From NCBI GenBank assembly GCA_038206765.1, contig JBBRAM010000019.1, forward strand, positions 11,679 through 75,678: 64,000 nucleotides of DNA. The letters are read 5' to 3'. The notes below the pieces were generated by a model. The model saw only the letters and a program-made list of their open reading frames with translations. It was not told the DNA's origin and made no database searches. Shown here in pieces: positions 17,177-25,424 of the stretch. The stretch comes from UKL13-2 sp038206765. Its GTDB lineage: Bacteria; Pseudomonadota; Gammaproteobacteria; Burkholderiales; Usitatibacteraceae. The translations under genes and the position numbers were made by a program. Positions within the stretch are counted from its first letter, which is position 1; every line of letters begins with the position of its first letter.

Positions 17177-17562
17177 CCCGGCGTTCAATCCGAGCTGCGA
17201 AAAAAATCATGCAGCTGCTTATCTACACGTTATTCCCAAGTTATGTATTCTTCTCAACGTAATATTGCGGAATTAGATCTGGGCTGGGAAGGTCCGTCCT
17301 GGGGCGGACTGCGACAGTCATCATAACTTTTCACCCAGCCTTAGGCAGGCGGAGACTATCACAGCGCCTTTTTAGATTGTGCGTAAAAATAGATTGTGCG
17401 TAAAAAGTCGAAATTTGGGCTGAGACTTTTCCACATTCTCTAATACGTCGGGTAACAATCTGATTGAACGGAAGCGAGGTTGGGTCAAGCGATGCCGTTT
17501 CCTCGATGAATCAACTTCGTATCCTTTGCTGAAAATCGGCACGCCTAGAAAGTCAAATAATA
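17177..17562. other. 386-bp spacer
   Basis: No supported gene. It contains a perfect 17-bp tandem duplication at 17373-17406. Both flanking genes converge here. Confidence 0.5.
17373..17406. repeat. 17-bp perfect tandem duplication
   Basis: Unit tagattgtgcgtaaaaa present twice head to tail. Confidence 0.9.
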
Positions 17563-17934
17563 TTATTTTTTCTTCGGGGCTGCTTTTTTCGTTGACGCCT
17601 CAAGCGCCTTGTCTGGCGCGGCTTTCAGAGGCTTGGCATGTTTCGCAGGCGGCGCACCGGCTGCCAGCGCATTGTCAAGCTGTTCATTTACGGAGCGCTC
17701 AATCCCGCTCTTCATCGCCTTCAGAAAAAAGCCGAGCGTGACCTCTAGTTCAATTTCCACTTCTGTTACGGCCAATTTTCCACTCACGCCCGAGCGCTCA
17801 AACACGAGTACATTTCCGTTCCAGTCGCCTGACATGCCGAACTGTTCCGATAATTTTGCCATCATCTTATCGGCGGCGGCGCGGGCGCCTTGGTGTCCCA
17901 AGCTATGAGCGCGTTTTAGGGTAATGTCAGCCAT
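17563..17934 (-). CDS. Polyhydroxyalkanoic acid system family protein
   Basis: 123-residue protein matching the short PHA granule-region family: MADITLKRAHSLGHQGARAAADKM...FGMSGDWNGNVLVFERSGVSGKLAVTEVEIELEVTLGFFLKAMKSGIERSVNEQLD (given here in parts). The family often lies near PHA genes and has a START/polyketide-cyclase-like strand pattern. The C-terminus is a Lys/Ala/Pro tail that resembles a nucleic-acid or granule-binding extension. The start at 17934 has gaggag six bases upstream; an ATG at 17997 would add 21 unrelated residues. PhaR and phasin genes lie 14 kb away in the window. Confidence 0.85.
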   Translation of the reverse strand: MADITLKRAHSLGHQGARAAADKMMAKLSEQFGMSGDWNGNVLVFERSGVSGKLAVTEVEIELEVTLGFFLKAMKSGIERSVNEQLDNALAAGAPPAKHAKPLKAAPDKALEASTKKAAPKKK

Positions 17935-18064
17935 ACAATCTCCTCGTGGTGGTTTGTTTTTGATTTCATGGCTAAAGTTTACAAGAAGCGGTGGCATTAA
18001 GGTGCAGATAAAGCGCGTATTGAGTGGCGCATCGAGCGATCCCTGTAGCGGGGCTTAAAGCAGG

Positions 18065-18136
18065 GCATGAAGAACCGCATAAAGCAGCGCGTGAGGAACC
18101 AAATAAAGCAGCGCATGAGGAACCACATAAAGCAGC
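18065..18136. repeat. Three tandem 24-bp repeats
   Basis: Units at 18065-18088, 18089-18112 and 18113-18136 share the core ataaagcagc and gaaccacat-type centre; each differs from the others at two to four bases. An open frame across them (KNRIKQRVRNQIKQRMRN) is repeat-derived and is not called as a gene. Confidence 0.85.
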
Positions 18137-18250
18137 GCACAAACCGGCGGGCGCAGGAAAATTGCGGCATTCGTCACGCTAGATCGTATTTCGTCGCGTT
18201 GCAATTGCCGGGCAGTGTGGCGGGGGATAAGCTTTACACACTAAAAACGA

Positions 18251-19441
18251 ATGAGGAAAAACGTGCTATTCATCAACACCATGAAAGTTCGCTACCGCGC
18301 CTATGAGGCCAAAAAATTGGCAACGCTATCCGCCAGCGAGCGCGAAGATGTGTTGGCCTTTGATGCGCGGATAAAAAAATATCCAATTCCCAGCTATGGA
18401 ACAGCCTTTGCGGTGTGGCTGCTGGTCACGTTCATTTTTAAGCTGTGGTTGGGCGAAAAAGGTGACTGGTTTGAGTCTGCCGTGTTGGCCTTGATATTGG
18501 TGGCCTCCATTGCGATTGGCCTGATGAGCGCTTGGTTTGGCCATGCGCGGCATCGGCCCAGTATGAAGTTGTTCGTCATTTTTGTCGGGCTCGCGATTGT
18601 CGGCGGGATATTTGGCGCGGCAATTGGTTATATGGTGAAGCATAGGTTTTCGAGCCCGACATGGGCTGAAATAGAGCGGGTTGTCGTGCCAGTACTGCTC
18701 GGCGGTTTGATTGCCGGTGTTGTTTATGCCGCCGCCGCGTTAGCGATCATGCAGTTTCGTCGCAATCAACTCCAACGCCGACACGATGAGCTCGCTGCAA
18801 CGGCGCAAAAAGATCGCCTTTCCCGCCAATTAACCGAGGCAAAATTAAAACTATTGCAGGCACAAGTCGAGCCGCATTTTTTGTTCAATACCTTAGCCAG
18901 TATGCAACAGCTGGCCGAAGATCGTGCGCCGGAAGCGGCCGCGCTAACATCGCAACTGATCACATTTTTACGGTCTGGTTTGGCTGGTTTCCGCGATGAG
19001 ACCACCACCTTGCAGTGCGAATTTAAAATGGTTGAAGCCTACCTCAACATCATGAAGATCCGCATGGATACTAGGCTTTCAGCTGATGTGAGGTTGCCCG
19101 CCAACCTAGAAAATACCTCCGTACCACCCGCGATGTTGATCTCGCTGGTTGAAAACGCGATCAAACACGGATTGGAGCCTCACCCGCCTGGCGGGACGAT
19201 TACTGTGGCGGCATCAATGGAGGACAACAAGCTGACGCTGCGCGTTGCTGACACAGGGCGCGGCATGGTTGTAGCGTCACCGCAGGGCTTGGGCTTGCGC
19301 AATATTCGCGAACGACTTCACGCCATTTATGGCGATGCCGCAACGTTAACAACCAGCACGGCGGAAGATATGCCACATGGTTTTGCCGCGACGCTGTGTT
19401 TGCCTATTACTGTCAGCCCCACTGCTTCACAGGCGATTTAG
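18251..19441 (+). CDS. LytS-type sensor histidine kinase
   Basis: 396-residue membrane kinase. About four N-terminal membrane helices (residues 45-165) precede a short coiled coil (QLQRRHDELAATAQKDRLSRQLTEAKL in parts) and a His_kinase domain: the phospho-acceptor histidine lies in QVEPHFLFNTLASMQQL, followed by the ATPase motifs SLVENAIKHGLEP (N box) and VADTGRGM and GLGLRNIRERL (G boxes). The sensor region is membrane-embedded with little periplasmic sequence. The response regulator follows after 51 bp. The ATG at 18251 has no strong ribosome site; an ATG at 18281 (MKVRYRAYEAKK) is equally possible. Confidence 0.92.
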   Translation: MRKNVLFINTMKVRYRAYEAKKLATLSASEREDVLAFDARIKKYPIPSYGTAFAVWLLVTFIFKLWLGEKGDWFESAVLALILVASIAIGLMSAWFGHARHRPSMKLFVIFVGLAIVGGIFGAAIGYMVKHRFSSPTWAEIERVVVPVLLGGLIAGVVYAAAALAIMQFRRNQLQRRHDELAATAQKDRLSRQLTEAKLKLLQAQVEPHFLFNTLASMQQLAEDRAPEAAALTSQLITFLRSGLAGFRDETTTLQCEFKMVEAYLNIMKIRMDTRLSADVRLPANLENTSVPPAMLISLVENAIKHGLEPHPPGGTITVAASMEDNKLTLRVADTGRGMVVASPQGLGLRNIRERLHAIYGDAATLTTSTAEDMPHGFAATLCLPITVSPTASQAI

Positions 19442-19492
19442 CCATAATTACCCACTACCCCGCCAACCATCAATATTAAGCAGCCAACAAAA

Positions 19493-20347
19493 ATGAACAC
19501 CAACACTAATTTAACGCCGCCGCTAACGGCACTCATTGCCGAAGACGAAAAGCTCATGCGTGAGCGCATCGTGGGCATGTTGGCGAAGGCGTGGCCGGAA
19601 CTTGAAATCGTCGCGGTTGCGAACGATGGATTGGATGCGCTTTCTGAATGGAAAAAGCATCGCCCGCAAATCGCCTTTCTCGATATTCGCATGCCCGGCA
19701 AAACTGGCTTGGAGGTCGCCGCCGAATTGGCTGCCGAAGACGACGCGCCACATATCGTTTTTGTGACGGCTTACGACGAATATGCGATCAAAGCCTTCGA
19801 GAACGATGCGGCTGATTATTTGTTAAAACCAGTTGAGGCAGAGCGCCTGCTAGCGACGGTGGCGCGACTCAAAAAACGGCTACAACTAGCCAGCGAAATG
19901 CCGCCTAACGCCGCGCCAGCGCTAGCGTCTGACAATTTGCTTGGCTTGTTAGAGTCGCTGCTGAATCGTCGTGATCCGGTTGACGCCACCAGCAATTTAG
20001 CTTCAGCCCCAGCCGCACCACCAAAATTAAAATGGATCCGCGCCACCCTCGGCAATAAAACGCGGCTCATCAACATTAATGACGCCGTATTTTTCCAGTC
20101 CGACACCAAATACACCCGCATCGTTACCCACGATAGCGAGGCCTTGGTTCGCACACCGCTCAAGGAACTGCTTGAAGGTCTGGATGAACACGAATACTGG
20201 CAAATCCATCGATCGACGATTGTGAACGCCAATATGATTGATCGCGTCGAGCGGGAGGGACCAGAAAAGCTCACGCTATATCTTAAGAACCGCACTGAAA
20301 AACTGGCTGTTTCAAGACAGTTTTTTCATCTATTCAAGCAGAACTGA
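19493..20347 (+). CDS. LytTR-family response regulator
   Basis: 284-residue partner of the preceding kinase. The receiver domain has the acidic pair in TALIAEDEKLMRER, the phospho-acceptor Asp in IAFLDIRMPGKTGLEVA, the Thr in HIVFVTAYDEYAIKAF and the Lys in DYLLKPVEAERLL. A variable linker (residues 130-180) leads to a LytTR DNA-binding domain with FFQSDTKYTRIVT, ALVRTPLKELLEGL and IHRSTIVNANMIDRVER. Target genes are unknown; LytTR regulators bind pairs of short direct repeats. Confidence 0.95.
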   Translation: MNTNTNLTPPLTALIAEDEKLMRERIVGMLAKAWPELEIVAVANDGLDALSEWKKHRPQIAFLDIRMPGKTGLEVAAELAAEDDAPHIVFVTAYDEYAIKAFENDAADYLLKPVEAERLLATVARLKKRLQLASEMPPNAAPALASDNLLGLLESLLNRRDPVDATSNLASAPAAPPKLKWIRATLGNKTRLININDAVFFQSDTKYTRIVTHDSEALVRTPLKELLEGLDEHEYWQIHRSTIVNANMIDRVEREGPEKLTLYLKNRTEKLAVSRQFFHLFKQN

Positions 20348-20619
20348 ACCCTGGGCAGAGTTGGCGTCTAGGGAATTGCTCTACCGAACGTAGGACGCAC
20401 AAAGCGAACTGTGCCCACTGCTTGCCGCTGCGCGGCCATGGAAATTGCCAAATCACGCTTCGCTGGCGCTGAATCAGTACTTGATGCCGCTTGAAAGTAA
20501 GTCGCTACTAAACATCTTGTGTCGATAAAATTCACTTGTACAAAACAAGCTGATTTGAATTCATAATAGCGAAATGCGTAATTTCCACGCCGTCTTCGCC
20601 TATTAGAGTATTTCGCCAC

Positions 20620-21297
20620 ATGAAGCGCGACCACTACGACATCCTCGATATTCCCGAAAATGCCAGCGCGACTTGGATCGAGCGCGCGCATCAAAAACGT
20701 CTGTTCGCGATTGCGCAAGACACTGCGCTCAAGGCAAAAAAGCGCGAGGCGGCGTTAGGTGAGGCGAACGAGGCGCATCGTGTTTTAACTGACGAGAAGT
20801 TGCGTGCTGCCTATGATGGTGAACTGCTCAAAAAGCGTGAGGCCGCCAGTCAGCCATCGGCTACTGCCAAAATGCTGCAAATTGCGTTTCTCGTCGCCGT
20901 GCCTCTGGTGGCAGGTGGGACCTATTTTTATATGGACAACCAAGCCAGAGCACGCGCGCAGCAGGAGCAGGCCGAGCGCATCGCCGAGGAGTCACGGCTG
21001 GAGGCCAAGCGCATCAAATTCGAGCTCGATCGCAAATTGGCTGAGGAACGCGATCGGCAAGATCGCGAGAAAGCCGAACGTGATCGTATCGAAGCGCAAC
21101 GCGTTGCGCATGATGAGGAAATGCGCAAAGGACGCTTCGTGCCGCTGCCCACGCTTGAACAACAGGCGCGTGATAAGCAGGCCGCTGATTTGGCTGAGCG
21201 AAATCGTCTCAATCAAGAAGAACTGGAACGCCGCAAAACCCAGCTGGAGTTAGAACGGCAAAAACGCTTTTTGCAACAATCGCAGCGTGGCTATTAA
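20620..21297 (+). CDS. J-like domain membrane protein without HPD, with C-terminal coiled coil
   Basis: 225-residue protein. Residues 1-65 look like a DnaJ domain (RDHYDILDIPENASATWIERAHQKR...EANEAHRVLTDEKLRAAYD, in parts), but the HPD tripeptide that stimulates Hsp70 ATPase is absent. A single membrane helix (MLQIAFLVAVPLVAGGTYFYM) follows, then about 120 residues of highly charged coiled coil rich in Glu, Arg and Ala. The J-like part would be cytoplasmic and the coil periplasmic, or the reverse. Function unknown; it may be a type IV J-like protein acting as scaffold rather than as an Hsp70 co-chaperone. Confidence 0.8.
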   Translation: MKRDHYDILDIPENASATWIERAHQKRLFAIAQDTALKAKKREAALGEANEAHRVLTDEKLRAAYDGELLKKREAASQPSATAKMLQIAFLVAVPLVAGGTYFYMDNQARARAQQEQAERIAEESRLEAKRIKFELDRKLAEERDRQDREKAERDRIEAQRVAHDEEMRKGRFVPLPTLEQQARDKQAADLAERNRLNQEELERRKTQLELERQKRFLQQSQRGY

Positions 21298-21312
21298 CTG
21301 GCGATGCAACAC

Positions 21313-21960
21313 CTACTTTGATTTGTTGGCCTTCTTCAGCTCTTCAAAATAGCCAAGCTTCTTGTTCTTTCGCACATTGTCCCATTCAAACCAGCGGCCG
21401 TTCATTGCCACATAAACGCCGGGCGGCAGCAGCTGCGCATAAGCCAATGCTGAACCAAGGTTAAACAAACCATCGGACGAACCAAATTTATACGGCACCA
21501 TCGCGCCAGTGAGGATGATGGTTTTGTTAAAGCATTGATCGCTAGCGTTATCGATGGCCTTGCCAGTAGCAGCAGCAGTCACGGCCTTTTTCGCGGCCGA
21601 TTTTTTATCCTGAATGGCCAGAGCTTGCGCCAAATAACGCGCAGTCTCTTCCATCGTATCGGTGCCATGCGTGATTACGATGTGCTTTTCTTTGGCGGTT
21701 TTGCAGGCCTTGGCAATCAATGAGCGATCCGAATCGGTCATTAATAAACTATCTTTCATCATCAGCGTTTCAGCGCGAACTGGCAGCAACGAACGCCCCA
21801 AGGTGAGCATCTCTTGCAAATGCGATTTTTTGAAAAACAACTCACCATTCAACTCGTTATAGGTTTTATCGAATGTGCCGCCAGTGATGAGGATAGCGAT
21901 AGGGGCAGATTTTGAGGCGGTTTTCGGCAGGGCTATGGTGGCGATAGATTTAGTTGGCAT
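21313..21960 (-). CDS. Short asparaginase-domain protein
   Basis: 215-residue protein covering only the N-terminal half of the type I/II L-asparaginase fold. The nucleophile segment ILITGGTFDKTY, the second catalytic block VITHGTDTMEETARYL and LTGAMVPYKFGSSDGLFNLGSAL are all present. The C-terminal domain that completes the active site in a typical 330-residue asparaginase is missing. An Ala/Lys-rich insertion (KSAAKKAVTAAATGKA) interrupts the fold at about residue 125. Similar short asparaginase-domain proteins exist in proteobacteria, so this is probably a native short form. It is convergent with the J-like gene. Confidence 0.82.
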   Translation of the reverse strand: MPTKSIATIALPKTASKSAPIAILITGGTFDKTYNELNGELFFKKSHLQEMLTLGRSLLPVRAETLMMKDSLLMTDSDRSLIAKACKTAKEKHIVITHGTDTMEETARYLAQALAIQDKKSAAKKAVTAAATGKAIDNASDQCFNKTIILTGAMVPYKFGSSDGLFNLGSALAYAQLLPPGVYVAMNGRWFEWDNVRKNKKLGYFEELKKANKSK

Positions 21961-22149
21961 CTCGAATCCAAAGTGAAAACATAATATTCGACAACGGTTG
22001 ATTTATTTGACATCTTTTCAATCTGCTAGCGGCGTTAATTGACGGTCAGCAGAGACATCGGTGGGATCAAAAAGCTAAATCTTAACGTCAGCGCCCCAGA
22101 TATTCGTTAGGAGGGTTGAGATCATTTTTTTCTTTGCGAGAATTGAGCG

Positions 22150-22581
22150 CTAAAGTAATTGCAAATGTTTGACATTTGCTTTGTGGACAGCGCTCAACGC
22201 GATTCGATGGTCAAAAGTGGCGAGCGCACCTTTGTGTTTAACCGCAAGCGCCAAAAGGTATGCATCGGTAATCTGGTTATGCCCCATGATGCGCGTCCAA
22301 TCCAGCACGTTTTTATCCCGCAAACTAAGGTCGCACGGCCAAAATTCGTGGTCAACATCGCTACACGCAAGCGCCAATTTTTCGCGAATCAAATCAAAAC
22401 CCGGCGGCGCCCGCTTGGCGTAGCCCGGCAAATTCAGCAACCGCAAAACACCATTTTCAGTCAATGCGCAAGTCGCAATCTTTAATTTTGGCGTACTGAA
22501 AAGTTGAATCGCCTCGGCGTTATGAATGTGCGCATCGTCAAGCAACGCGACCCAAACATTCACATCAAGCAGGAGCCGCAT
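22150..22581 (-). CDS. VapC-family PIN toxin ribonuclease
   Basis: 143-residue PIN domain. Acidic active-site residues: LLLDVNVWVALLDD at the start, ALTENGVLRLL in the middle, QITDAYLLALAV and ATFDHRI near the end. It matches the VapC group annotated as TA-system ribonuclease toxins rather than the FitB group at 9764. It lies 3 bp downstream of the antitoxin gene and is transcribed with it. Confidence 0.9.
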   Translation of the reverse strand: MRLLLDVNVWVALLDDAHIHNAEAIQLFSTPKLKIATCALTENGVLRLLNLPGYAKRAPPGFDLIREKLALACSDVDHEFWPCDLSLRDKNVLDWTRIMGHNQITDAYLLALAVKHKGALATFDHRIALSAVHKANVKHLQLL

Positions 22582-22584
22582 GCG

Positions 22585-22824
22585 TTATATGCCCTCTTCG
22601 TCCATGAGACGGCGAATGTGTTCGTTCGTAACAATTTCGTCTCGTGCCGGCAGAACTGAATATTTGCTGTTGAGCTTGACGTTTGTTGTAGGCAACAACG
22701 ATTGCGCCCGAAAGCCCTCACGTGCAAGGCGCGAAACCGCCTCACCAAGTGACACTCGATCACGAGCGGCTACTTGGCGGGCGATAAGGAATACATCATC
22801 GGAGAGGGAAAGCGTGGTTCTCAT
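22585..22824 (-). CDS. VapB-type ribbon-helix-helix antitoxin
   Basis: 79-residue protein. RTTLSLSDDVFLIARQVAARDRVSLGEAVSRLAREGF (in parts) is a CopG/RHH DNA-binding domain, and the tail (NVKLNSKYSVLPARDEIVTNEHIRRLMDEEGI, in parts) is the toxin-binding part. Partner of the downstream PIN toxin. An imperfect inverted repeat 40 bp upstream is a candidate operator. Confidence 0.87.
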   Translation of the reverse strand: MRTTLSLSDDVFLIARQVAARDRVSLGEAVSRLAREGFRAQSLLPTTNVKLNSKYSVLPARDEIVTNEHIRRLMDEEGI

Positions 22825-23177
22825 GGAGGCTCGCTTTAGCGAATGGAATTGAAATTGAGCTTAAAAATGCAATAACATCATAATAGCATTTTCGCATCAA
22901 AATGGCCGTATTTCTAGCCAATGCTAGCTGCCGCTTTGCGGCCTCCCATCCCATAGGAGAAGGTTCGTCATGCGAAGAAGGCTCAAAAATCGGAAGTTTT
23001 AATTTGATCGCAGCCTGTAGCAGCCTTACCGCTTGTGCTGCGGTTGGGGGCGATAAGGGAATTCCCGCGTCATTTCATTCGCTCGTGGAGCGATTGCCCA
23101 ATGCACGGGCAATACCACCTGTAAGGGAACGATAGCGCGGGTGAGGGTGTTTGCAAACCGACGAATACGAGGCAAAT
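22825..23177. other. 353-bp spacer before the VapBC-type pair
   Basis: Promoter region of the toxin-antitoxin operon (leftward) including the inverted repeat at 22864-22892. The rest shows no supported gene. Confidence 0.5.
22864..22892 (-). promoter_or_regulatory. Inverted repeat, likely VapB operator
   Basis: aaaatgcaataa and taatagcatttt (10 of 12 complementary positions) around catca, 40 bp upstream of the antitoxin start. AT-rich, as expected for a promoter/operator. Confidence 0.6.
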
Positions 23178-23801
23178 CTATTTTCTATTGACAAGCTCTT
23201 CAATGATTTTAGCGGCTGCTACCTTTGATTTTTCTTCTAAATCAGCTAACTCTTCGGCGGATATTTTTGGTGATGCTTTTTGTCGCTTATGGCGGCGAAG
23301 CCAAGATCGTGTCCAAGGAATTATTCTCCATGCCACCCGTCCGTCAAATGGTCCGATTGGAAGCAGAGCTACTATCGCGAGAAACAAGTTGATTTCAAAC
23401 AGTACGTAAAAAATTGGAAATGAAATCATACTAATTAAAGCGTTGGATGTACCCCTGATGGCGTAGAAACCTGCGAGCGCAATTAAAAACAATATAAACT
23501 GTGCGCCAACGCCGGACCGCGCGATCAAAATTTCATCTATTTCTTTACGCGCTGAGCCTCGCGTAGTTTCGCCATGAAGGCCGGTAAAAACAGCACGGTC
23601 AATAGGAATTTTGCGGCGACGTAGCGCAATGACATGCCCGAATTCGTGCGTAGCAAAAACAGCAAAGAGAAACACTGCGCCAACAATGGTGTAGAGCAGA
23701 TCGTGAAAGATAACAAATAACCAGACGAAACTAAGCAGCGCCGTCCAGTGAAGCATAACTGGAATATTGCGCCATTTGCCTAGTTGCAAACAATCTTCCA
23801 T
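23178..23801 (-). CDS. M50-family (site-2 protease-like) membrane metalloprotease
   Basis: 207-residue membrane protein with the zinc motif FATHEFGHVIAL (HExxH form HEFGH) in an early helix and a second metal-ligand motif LLPIGPFDGRVAW, a variant of the NPxPxxDG signature with PIGPFDG. About five hydrophobic segments. The C-terminal tail (KISAEELADLEEKSKVAAAKIIEELVN, in parts) is a charged amphipathic helix. No PDZ or CBS domain. The family cleaves within membranes; the substrate is not evident, and there is no anti-sigma gene next to it. Confidence 0.85.
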   Translation of the reverse strand: MEDCLQLGKWRNIPVMLHWTALLSFVWLFVIFHDLLYTIVGAVFLFAVFATHEFGHVIALRRRKIPIDRAVFTGLHGETTRGSARKEIDEILIARSGVGAQFILFLIALAGFYAIRGTSNALISMISFPIFYVLFEINLFLAIVALLPIGPFDGRVAWRIIPWTRSWLRRHKRQKASPKISAEELADLEEKSKVAAAKIIEELVNRK

Positions 23802-23832
23802 TGAAACCCTTTAGAGTTTAGGTACGAGAAGC

Positions 23833-25374
23833 TTACCGCGCCAAATCACTAGCCCTAAGTTGCGGAAACAAAATCACATCCCGAATCGATGGCGAATTGG
23901 TGAGTAACATGACCAACCGATCGATACCGATTCCTTCACCCGCGGTCGGCGGCATGCCGTACTCCAGCGCCCGCACAAAATCGGCGTCGTAGTGCATCGC
24001 TTCTTCGTCGCCGCCTTCTTTGGCCTCCACCTGCGCCATGAAGCGTGCGGCCTGGTCTTCGGCGTCGTTTAGCTCGGAGAAGCCGTTGGCTAATTCTCGG
24101 CCAGCAATGAACAGTTCAAAGCGGTCGGTGATGGCAGGGTTGTCATCGTTACGCCGCGCCAAGGGTGAAACTTCTGCCGGATAATCGACGATGAAGGTCG
24201 GCTGAATCAGCAACGCTTCAGCGGTTTCTTCAAACAGTTTTAATTGCAGGGTGCCAACGGTATCGTTCGCTTTCACCTGCGCATGATGCTTTTTGCACAA
24301 TGTTTTGAGCGTTTCAAAATCATCCAAATTGGTATCGAGATATTCTGGGAAATATTTTTTAACGGCTTGCGGCATGGTCAAGCGATCGAATGGTTTACCG
24401 AAATCGATCGCCAACCCTTGGTAATCAATCGTCGTCGCACCGCAAACTTTGAGCGACAAGCTGCGAATCATATCCTCCGTAAACTGCATCAAATGATGGA
24501 AATCCCGATAGGCGATATAAAACTCCATCATCGTAAATTCAGGGTTGTGGCGCACGCTCATGCCTTCATTGCGGAAGTTGCGGTTGATCTCGAACACACG
24601 CTCGAAGCCACCAACAATCAACCGCTTTAAATACAGCTCTGGCGCAATGCGCAGGTAAAGCTGCATATCAAGCGTGTTGTGATGCGTGATGAAGGGTTTC
24701 GCGGCTGCACCGCCGGGGATCGGATGCATCATTGGCGTCTCCACCTCAAGGTAGCCCGCGGCCACCATGAACGCGCGAATCTCGGCGACGATCAGCGAGC
24801 GTGCCTCAAAGGTGCGCTTCACTTCCGGATTCACCATTAAATCCACATAGCGCATCCGATAACGCTGCTCGGTGTCAGAAAGACCGTGGAATTTTTCGGG
24901 CAAGGGGCGCAACGATTTGGTGATCAGCCTGAGGGCTGTGCAGTTGATCGACAGCTCGCCTTTATTGGTTTTGTACATCGTGCCCGATGCTTCCAAGATA
25001 TCGCCCAAATCATAATGTTTGAACGCTTCTAGCCCGGCTTCACCAAGGCCTTCGAGGTGGACGTAGAGCTGAATGCGACCCGATGCATCTTGAATCGTCG
25101 CAAAGCCCGCCTTGCCCATCACACGCTTTAGCATCATGCGACCGGCCACTTTGATGGCAGGCGAAAGATTGGCTTCTAAGTCTTCCTTGCTGCGTTCGCC
25201 GTATTGGGCTTGCAATTCGGCTGCGCGATGCTCGGGATTTGCATCGTTGGGGAAGGGGTTTACGCCTGCCGCTTTCGATGCTTCACGGATCGTGGCTAGC
25301 TTCGCGCGGCGCTCTGCAATAACGTGATTTTCATCTGCTGGTGGTGGTTGATTGTTGGTTTCGTCGCTCATCAT
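23833..25374 (-). CDS. lysS: Lysyl-tRNA synthetase, class II
   Basis: 513 residues, the normal length. N-terminal OB fold for the anticodon (IKVAGRMMLKRVMGKAGFATIQDASGRIQLY), then the class II core: motif 2 FRNEGMSVRHNPEFTMMEFY and motif 3 GEGIGIDRLVMLLTNSPSIRDVILFP. Charges tRNA-Lys with lysine. The N-terminus has two adjacent ATGs (25374, 25371). It is at the end of a leftward cluster starting with prfB; the prfB-lysS association is widespread, but two unrelated genes lie between them here. Confidence 0.97.
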   Translation of the reverse strand: MMSDETNNQPPPADENHVIAERRAKLATIREASKAAGVNPFPNDANPEHRAAELQAQYGERSKEDLEANLSPAIKVAGRMMLKRVMGKAGFATIQDASGRIQLYVHLEGLGEAGLEAFKHYDLGDILEASGTMYKTNKGELSINCTALRLITKSLRPLPEKFHGLSDTEQRYRMRYVDLMVNPEVKRTFEARSLIVAEIRAFMVAAGYLEVETPMMHPIPGGAAAKPFITHHNTLDMQLYLRIAPELYLKRLIVGGFERVFEINRNFRNEGMSVRHNPEFTMMEFYIAYRDFHHLMQFTEDMIRSLSLKVCGATTIDYQGLAIDFGKPFDRLTMPQAVKKYFPEYLDTNLDDFETLKTLCKKHHAQVKANDTVGTLQLKLFEETAEALLIQPTFIVDYPAEVSPLARRNDDNPAITDRFELFIAGRELANGFSELNDAEDQAARFMAQVEAKEGGDEEAMHYDADFVRALEYGMPPTAGEGIGIDRLVMLLTNSPSIRDVILFPQLRASDLAR

Positions 25375-25424
25375 ATTCTCTGCGTGGTCAGGGTTGTTTG
25401 TGTTGTCTTACTAAAACTAAAAAA

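Noticed and set aside
18067..18306. Open frame of 79 codons, Arg/Lys/Asn-rich
   Set aside because: Made almost wholly of the three 24-bp repeats and overlaps the kinase start; no family and no ribosome site.
20368..20718. Minus-strand frame across the response regulator / J-like gene gap
   Set aside because: Overlaps the J-like gene start antisense; no family seen.
22902..23135. 77-codon frame near the VapBC-type pair
   Set aside because: No family and no supporting site; promoter-region noise.
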